Below the pieces are notes generated by a model. That model made no database searches. It saw only the letters and a list, made by a program, of their open reading frames with translations, and was not told the origin of the DNA. Position numbers and translations under genes: made by a program. Positions 34,201 to 39,244 of a stretch of 39,244 nt of DNA are shown here, one piece after another (the first letter of the stretch is position 1; every line of letters starts with the position of its first letter). The stretch comes from Flavisphingomonas formosensis. Lineage in GTDB: Bacteria; Pseudomonadota; Alphaproteobacteria; Sphingomonadales; Sphingomonadaceae. The stretch covers positions 1 through 39,244 of the forward strand of contig NZ_WRPK01000023.1 of assembly GCF_009755815.1 (NCBI RefSeq). The letters are read 5' to 3'.

Positions 34201-37200
34201 TCTCACGCGCGCTCTCCGTTGCCGCATCGTTCGCCGCCCAGTCGAGCGCGACCAGCGTCGCATAACGTTCTGCGATCGCCAGTGCGGACTCACGCGAAGC
34301 CGCAGCGATCGTGAGGAAGGCGAGCTCCCGACGGCCGAGCGCCGGCACTTCAAGCACGGTGTGCAAAGCAGAAATGGGATCCAGCGGCCAGCCAGCCGAT
34401 CCTGACAGTGGTTTCGATCGCAGTGCGGCGGGATCGATCACACTGCCGTGACGCCCCAGGAAACGATAGCGATCAGTCTCGAACGCCACGGAGATCGGCT
34501 CCTGCCCGTCGCCGATCAGCCGCTGAAGAAGTACCGGAGGTCGTTCCGAGGGACCGCGGGGGCGCCGCTGAAACAACAGTCCGCCCAGAGACGGCGGTTT
34601 TTCCGCTCCAACGAACAACTTGTTGAAGGCGGGGTGGCGGGCAGCATCGGCCGGCGGCGCGAGCACGATCTCGGCGTAGCTGAAGATTTCGAATTTGCGA
34701 GGCCGATCGGCATGGTTGACGAGCGTCACGCGCCGGATCTCAAGATCATCGGCCTTCGCGACGCAAATCACCGTTTGCACGGTCAGCTCTGCCTTCCTCT
34801 GGTGAAACTCGACCTTGTCGGCATGAAAAGTTACTTCGCTTTCGATAGTCCCTGGCCCTGCAGCCCCGCCTGTCGCCGACCAGAAGCGATCCTCCTCGTA
34901 TTCGCGTGCATAGATTGCGTAGGCCGCTTCGACATCGTCAGCATCCGGGTTCGTGAGCGCGCATTGCTGCCATGCCAGCGCACTGCGCCCGTCACTGCGC
35001 ACGCGGCTCGACAGGCGTCCGTTGCCGATGACGTGAAAGTCATTCTGCCGGTCGGCACGTTGCGGCGTCCAGCCGTGAATGGCAGGAATCGTCTCAGAAC
35101 CGTTCTTGGACGGCTCCTCGAATTGCATCCTCTTAAGTTCCGGCGGAAGCTCCCAGGGTATGCGCTCGTTGAGCAGAAGATCGACTGTCTGGATCTGCGC
35201 ATCTGCATGGAACCATCCTACGATCATGTCGCCGCACAAGGCGTTACCGAGTGCTGCGAGGCTCATGCCATGGTGATGGGCCATGTAGGATCGAACGAGG
35301 CGGAACGGTTCGTCTTTCGATTTGCGCTCGGGTGTGAAATCAGCGGCTTCGTACAGGCCGAAACGACCCAACAGCCCCATCGCGCCTAGCCGCTGGAGAT
35401 TGCGTGTCGCATCGGCGGGCCGGATCGCGAGCGCAAGCGCGCTCGCATAAGGCGCGATGACGAGGTCCCGTCCGAGTCCACGACGAAGGCCGAGTTCGGG
35501 CACGCCGAAGGCATGATAATGATAGATGCGATCCTGCCCCATCGATGCGAACGAGGATTCCGAGATTCCCCATGGGATATCGTTGACCCGGCCGAACGCC
35601 ATTTGGATCGCGATGGCCGTTTCATCGCTCTCGAACAGAAGCGTCCCCGGATCGCTGCGCATGAAAAGATCAGGCATCAAATATTCGAACATCGAGCCGT
35701 TCCACGAAACCAGCGCGAGCCCCTGAGCGCGCCTCGTGATCGGCCTCGCCAGCTGAAACCAATGATCGGGTGACACATCGCCCTTCGCGATGGCGAAATA
35801 GCTCGCCAACCGCGCCTCGCTTGCGAGAAGATCGTAATGGTGAACGTCGATGCGATCGGCGCTGGCATTGTAACCAATATGAAAAAGCCGGACATCACGG
35901 TCGAAGAGGAATGCGAAATCCATGCCGTAAGCGACTGCACGCGCCCGCTTGGCATCGACCTCGAGATTGCGGACGAGGGTTTCGAGCGCTGCTTTTCCAC
36001 GCCCGAATGCATCGAACAACTCTTCTATCCAGCTGCGCGCAGGTGAGGCCGCGAGCGCATGCGCGGTCTTCTCCAGGTGGCCTTGCTCCCGTACCAAGCG
36101 TTCCATCAATTCCGGGAGCGGCAGTTGCAGCGACAGGTTGGCTGTTATCTCGCCAGCCAGTTCGATGCAATCAGATGGCGGTGTGTGCAAAAGCGCCATC
36201 CAGGGCAGAAACGCCCTCATATCACGCCGGATCCCGAGCAGATGATGGTCGACGCGTTCTAGCCAGGTTTGCATTTCGACGAGACCGTCGAGTTCCGTCT
36301 CGCCTCCATGCCCAACGATCTCATGCGCCATCTCACGCAGCTGAATGACGTCTTTCTCCAAAATGGCGAGACAGGTCTCCCATTGCCTGTCGTCGGCAGG
36401 AACCACTGCGATGCGGTTTCGCATCGACGCGACGCGGCCGCGTATCGACGACGTATCGGATCGATCCAGCCGATCTAGCGCTTCGTCGAGAATGTCCAGC
36501 ACATCCTGCATACCCGCCCAGAGCATGCCATCAAACAAACGTCCGATAGTGGCGTCGTTCAGCGCCTGTGCGGTCACGAGCAGGCTGACGGCGAGATTGC
36601 CGCTGTCGACGGTGGACACGTAACGCGGCTCCAACGGCGAAAGCGTTCGCGTGTCGTACCAGTTGAGAATATGGCCATGCTGACGTTCGAGCCGGTCGAT
36701 GGCATCGAGCGCGTTGCGCAGCCGCAACTCGGTTTCAGCAAGGCCGATATGACCCAAGCGCCACGCCGTGAGGACCGACAGCATCATCATGCCGATGTTG
36801 GTCGGCGAGGTGCGATGGGCGACATCCTCGTTGGGCGGCTCCTGATAATTGTCGGGCGGAAGCCAATTATCCTCGGGTGTGGCGAAGGTCTCGAAGAATA
36901 GCCAGGTCCGTCTTGCAAGCCGGCGCAGGAATAGCCGATCGGCTTCGTCAATCGCCTCGCCTCGGCGATAGAGTGGCCGGCTGACGCGTATTGCGATTTC
37001 GGGAGCCAAGAGCCAGAGCAACAGCAACGGCGCAGCAATTGCGAGCGTCGCGGGTTGCGCGAGGATCAGGCTGGCCGCGATCGCCATCGCGGCGACCGGC
37101 GACGCCGCCATGTCTCGCCAAGCGGCGGCACGCGGCGCGCGCGCCCCCAGGCGGAGGGATTGATGCGCTGCCGGCGTCCATTCGAGCAGCATGCGTCCTG

Positions 37201-39244
37201 ATCGAAGTCGCCCCAGCGTGACGAAAATGGCATGAACGGCCAGGGCGGAATCGCTGACGAGGAACGCGATCGCCAGAAACCATCTCCCGAAATGGTCTGA
37301 CAGCCGGCGCCAGACGCCTTGGATGACACCGCGCCGGCGTCCCCTTGCAAGGCCGGTAACGAGGTCGGTGAACAGATAGGCGCCCGGTGCAGCGAGAGCG
37401 AGAAGCGTCCAGACCAGCGGATTGCCGGCAAGAAGGAACCAGCCCGCGAGCAGCAGTGCAAGGATGCTCGGCGGCAACAGGCTTCGACGTAGATTGTCGA
37501 AGATTTTCAGACGGTCGAACAAACTCAGGCGATTGACAAGCGAAGCAGCGTCCCGTCCTGGAACGCGGGGAAGAAGCCAGGGAAGCGTCTGCCAGTCTCC
37601 CCGCACCCAGCGATGCCAGCGCCAGGCATATTCGAGATAACTCGTGGGAAAGTTTTCATAGATGATGATATCACTCGCCAATCCGACACGACCGCAGAGA
37701 CCTTCAAACAGGTCATGACTGAGTAAATTATTTTCAGGGACGCGGCCGCTGACACTGCGTACAAACGGTGCGACCTCGTAAATGCCTTTTCCTACGAATA
37801 TTCCGCTACCAAACAGATCCTGATAAACGTCGGAAACTGCGTGGGAATAGATATCGATCGTGCAATCTCCGCCATAAAATCGGGTGAGCAGCGAACGCCG
37901 GCTTGCGTCGGGAGCAATCTCCACCCGCGGCTGCAGGATGGTGTAACCCCGGCTCACACGCCCGGTTCGCGTATCGAAGCGCGCGCTGTTGAGAGGATGT
38001 GCAAGAGTGCCCACCATGCGATTGACAACACCGGGGGGAAGACGGGTATCCGCATCGGCCGTGACGACGAAACGGACATTGCGAAGCTCATCGACCGAGC
38101 CGGCGCACAGGCTGAACGGGTCGCGGTTCCCGTGCAGGATGAAGTCGTTGAATTGTTCGAGCTTCCCGCGCTTGCGGTCCCAGCCCATCCAGCAAGCCTG
38201 TGCGGGGTTATAGCGCCGTGGCCTGTGCATCAGGTGAAACGGCCCACGGCCAGCACCGCCGCCATATCGCAGATTGAGCGCCTCGATCCCGTCGGCCAGG
38301 AGTTTCTCGACAAATGCATCGTTTGGCAGCGTCTCGCTCTCAGCATCCACGTGATCGCTGAGGAGGACGAATTTCAGGCACGGATCGGGATTGGCGAGCC
38401 GATGGTGCTCCATCTGACGGAGCAGAGCCGTAACATCGCCGGGTGCCGAGATCAGAACTGGCACGACGACCGCGGTCGAGCAATTTTCAGGAATTGCCTT
38501 GTCAAAGTCGAGCTTGGCCAGCACCCGCGGTGGCATGAGGTGGGTGAAGAGCCAGTTGATCGCGGTCACGCTCAAAATCGATGCTGGCAGAGCGCTGAGA
38601 ACAAGCCCGGTGATTTGCCCGGCGGTGGACGCACCCATCGACAGGAGATAGAGCGCGGGCAGGATAAGTCCGGCCATTCCGGCGCCTAGCAGTGACAGCG
38701 CGTAGAGAGCAGCAGGATTGCCGAGCAGACGCCGGGTCAAGGCGTCCAATGTCAGCATCTTCAGATCAAGCGCGGCTTCAAATGCCGTCCGTCCCGAATC
38801 AACGAGCCAGTAGCCGACATGTCCTGTCGGCAGATCGCCATCGCTGTGGCACTGTAACAGCACCTTCTCAGCCACCTGCCATTCCGGCAAGCGGGCACGC
38901 ACGCCAAGCTCCTCGATCACCTTGCGATAACGATCCCGTGTCGCAAAATCCATGCAAGGATAGATGCCTGCTGGATCTCGCCGCAGGATCGCCTCGACAC
39001 GACTGGTGCTGTCGAAGAAATCGTCCCATCGGATGCTGGCGATGACGATCAGATTGGCGATTGCACGCGAGACGCATTCCGTGTCGTCGACATCAGCGCT
39101 CTCGAATAAGCGCCGTTCCGGAAAAAAGATTCCATGATGAGAGTTGGATAGCGGCCTGAGGAAGATCAGAGTCGGTTTGCTACCAACCACTCTGAAAGGA
39201 TTTGCCATGTCAGCAGACCTGGTCTCGCAACCTGCCGCCATCCG
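31211..39244 (-). CDS. ndvB: Cyclic beta-1,2-glucan synthase-like giant protein (NdvB/ChvB type), 5' end outside the window
   Basis: At least 2676 residues are encoded and the frame is open to the right edge, so the true start may lie beyond it; relatives have about 2800-2900. In order: membrane helices (about 178-236), a family 84 glycosyltransferase domain with TADADTRLPPG (near 390) and RWHRWVRGDWQ (near 545), and further helices (590-755). Then comes a glycoamylase-like domain (about 775-1350; DNYQEPPNED, YMAHHHGMS). A C-terminal GH94 phosphorylase-like part (about 1400-2600) has FRDQLQD and GDWNDGMD. Known homologues make periplasmic cyclic beta-1,2-glucans from UDP-glucose in the inner membrane, the GH94 part controlling ring size. 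The visible N-terminal 50 residues look unlike the family. Confidence 0.9.
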   Translation of the reverse strand, partial: RMAAGCETRSADMANPFRVVGSKPTLIFLRPLSNSHHGIFFPERRLFESADVDDTECVSRAIANLIVIASIRWDDFFDSTSRVEAILRRDPAGIYPCMDFATRDRYRKVIEELGVRARLPEWQVAEKVLLQCHSDGDLPTGHVGYWLVDSGRTAFEAALDLKMLTLDALTRRLLGNPAALYALSLLGAGMAGLILPALYLLSMGASTAGQITGLVLSALPASILSVTAINWLFTHLMPPRVLAKLDFDKAIPENCSTAVVVPVLISAPGDVTALLRQMEHHRLANPDPCLKFVLLSDHVDAESETLPNDAFVEKLLADGIEALNLRYGGGAGRGPFHLMHRPRRYNPAQACWMGWDRKRGKLEQFNDFILHGNRDPFSLCAGSVDELRNVRFVVTADADTRLPPGVVNRMVGTLAHPLNSARFDTRTGRVSRGYTILQPRVEIAPDASRRSLLTRFYGGDCTIDIYSHAVSDVYQDLFGSGIFVGKGIYEVAPFVRSVSGRVPENNLLSHDLFEGLCGRVGLASDIIIYENFPTSYLEYAWRWHRWVRGDWQTLPWLLPRVPGRDAASLVNRLSLFDRLKIFDNLRRSLLPPSILALLLAGWFLLAGNPLVWTLLALAAPGAYLFTDLVTGLARGRRRGVIQGVWRRLSDHFGRWFLAIAFLVSDSALAVHAIFVTLGRLRSGRMLLEWTPAAHQSLRLGARAPRAAAWRDMAASPVAAMAIAASLILAQPATLAIAAPLLLLWLLAPEIAIRVSRPLYRRGEAIDEADRLFLRRLARRTWLFFETFATPEDNWLPPDNYQEPPNEDVAHRTSPTNIGMMMLSVLTAWRLGHIGLAETELRLRNALDAIDRLERQHGHILNWYDTRTLSPLEPRYVSTVDSGNLAVSLLVTAQALNDATIGRLFDGMLWAGMQDVLDILDEALDRLDRSDTSSIRGRVASMRNRIAVVPADDRQWETCLAILEKDVIQLREMAHEIVGHGGETELDGLVEMQTWLERVDHHLLGIRRDMRAFLPWMALLHTPPSDCIELAGEITANLSLQLPLPELMERLVREQGHLEKTAHALAASPARSWIEELFDAFGRGKAALETLVRNLEVDAKRARAVAYGMDFAFLFDRDVRLFHIGYNASADRIDVHHYDLLASEARLASYFAIAKGDVSPDHWFQLARPITRRAQGLALVSWNGSMFEYLMPDLFMRSDPGTLLFESDETAIAIQMAFGRVNDIPWGISESSFASMGQDRIYHYHAFGVPELGLRRGLGRDLVIAPYASALALAIRPADATRNLQRLGAMGLLGRFGLYEAADFTPERKSKDEPFRLVRSYMAHHHGMSLAALGNALCGDMIVGWFHADAQIQTVDLLLNERIPWELPPELKRMQFEEPSKNGSETIPAIHGWTPQRADRQNDFHVIGNGRLSSRVRSDGRSALAWQQCALTNPDADDVEAAYAIYAREYEEDRFWSATGGAAGPGTIESEVTFHADKVEFHQRKAELTVQTVICVAKADDLEIRRVTLVNHADRPRKFEIFSYAEIVLAPPADAARHPAFNKLFVGAEKPPSLGGLLFQRRPRGPSERPPVLLQRLIGDGQEPISVAFETDRYRFLGRHGSVIDPAALRSKPLSGSAGWPLDPISALHTVLEVPALGRRELAFLTIAAASRESALAIAERYATLVALDWAANDAATESARESSALSLAPDQLSTAQLLLSHLLRPGLREMGSFADAAHRRTDLWAMGISGDHPILLLRAGTAEQTDILRLLLKAQKLWRLRGVMIDLVVTHLGEGGYVDAGRERIHAILREAGVADRLSSPGGIFVVAIDAPGADRAALLERSAALILDEAGGRLIDQVTRQMRQLAQSPPFAPVGPTPPSSGEGTLRRSDGLLFDNGWGGFEPGQGDYLIHLPPGETTPMPWSNVLANEAFGTLVTESGLGFSWAINAGENRLTPWSNDPVRDPQGECLYLRDEENARLWSPTPLPRGQGTACQIRHGAGFTVWESACEGLQLELLVFVPTDDPVKIIKLKVRNLHARARRLTATYFVEWLLGSMHSEAAPLRSSSYDAEIHAILARNPWQEEFADRVAFLATSHLPHSITTSLADFLGSSGERTAPDGLLNWDLGNRGFSVGHDCCGALQLHLDVDPEGENEILFILGEGSGRADVHRLVRRWSSLDEVKRALADLDGTWKERLDAVRVETGDQAFDLMVNRWLPYQAISARLLARAGFYQAGGAFGFRDQLQDVLAILHADPQAARRHILVSAAHQFEQGDVLHWWHPPSDRGVRTRCSDDLLWLPFATARYVEATGDRDVLREQVPFLEGPMLADGEGDRYARFPSTIYTLPLLDHCERALDRGHRLGSHGLPLIGSGDWNDGMDRIGARGRGESVWLGWFLIVVIDAFAQLCRQAERPELAERWTDRRAALVAAIERSAWDGNWYVRAFDDDGRALGTASDSECRIDSLAQSWAVLSGAADRDRSRIAVASALDHLVRPDDALVRLLDPPFDRTPRDPGYIKAYPPGVRENGGQYSHAAAWLGIAMARLGDGDMAKTIFDRINPISHAASASAATLYRVEPYAVAGDILAAPDATGRGGWSWYTGAAGWAWRLAVEEILGLRLIDGKVHVAPRLPSAWREVRIVLKAKNAGTLHIRLKRQQGEGDSAAHSTVDGEPFPDGNLSFPAAGTTSEVVYVLDSHQP

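Overview
The window reads as chromosome of a GC-rich alphaproteobacterium, most likely of the Sphingomonadales. The grounds are two catabolic-type TonB-dependent receptors next to SDR, flavin-monooxygenase and VOC genes, a DUF6894 protein, a triple-BON protein and a cyclic-glucan-synthase-like giant protein. Taxonomy is inferred from gene content and protein style only. No rRNA, CRISPR array or intact insertion sequence was seen.

Left part (1-6.9 kb): a NodB-type deacetylase gene that stops early follows a TonB-dependent receptor on the minus strand. Divergent from the receptor is a secreted metallo-beta-lactamase-fold hydrolase. Next is a minus-strand run of EF-hand protein, fatty-acid-hydroxylase/sterol-desaturase protein and secreted alpha/beta hydrolase, preceded by a small secreted Gly/Ser/Asn-rich protein. 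A divergent OmpR-type response regulator and sensor kinase (7.0-9.1 kb) share a promoter region with that secreted protein, and the region carries 10-bp-spaced GTAAC repeats. A small heat shock protein gene (9.4-9.9 kb) has a heat-shock-like promoter, a structured leader and a strong terminator hairpin.

Middle part (10.2-19.7 kb): this looks like a catabolic locus. An SRPBCC protein and a two-domain VOC protein lie on the minus strand and an HTH regulator on the plus strand. A minus-strand operon follows in the order VOC protein, RutA-like flavin monooxygenase, SDR dehydrogenase, TonB-dependent receptor. A class I/II aminotransferase is divergent from it. Together they suggest import of a ring compound, flavin-dependent oxygenation or ring opening, dehydrogenation and VOC-type chemistry. 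The substrate cannot be read from sequence.

Right part (20.1-39.2 kb): a tRNA-Gly(CCC) gene is followed directly by a frameshifted remnant of a tyrosine integrase, the scar of a tRNA-targeted island. Beyond it are stress and envelope genes: a cation P-type ATPase with an unusual PEEFP motif, an L,D-transpeptidase, a flavodoxin-fold quinone reductase, a possible 55-residue membrane protein, a DUF6894 protein, a Crp/Fnr-type regulator, a membrane-anchored unknown, a three-BON-domain protein, a 56-residue conserved-looking protein, a LuxR-type regulator and a cyclic beta-1,2-glucan-synthase-like protein of at least 2676 residues that runs off the right edge. The set resembles stress or low-oxygen survival loci of other Proteobacteria, but no shared regulatory site was found to prove co-regulation.
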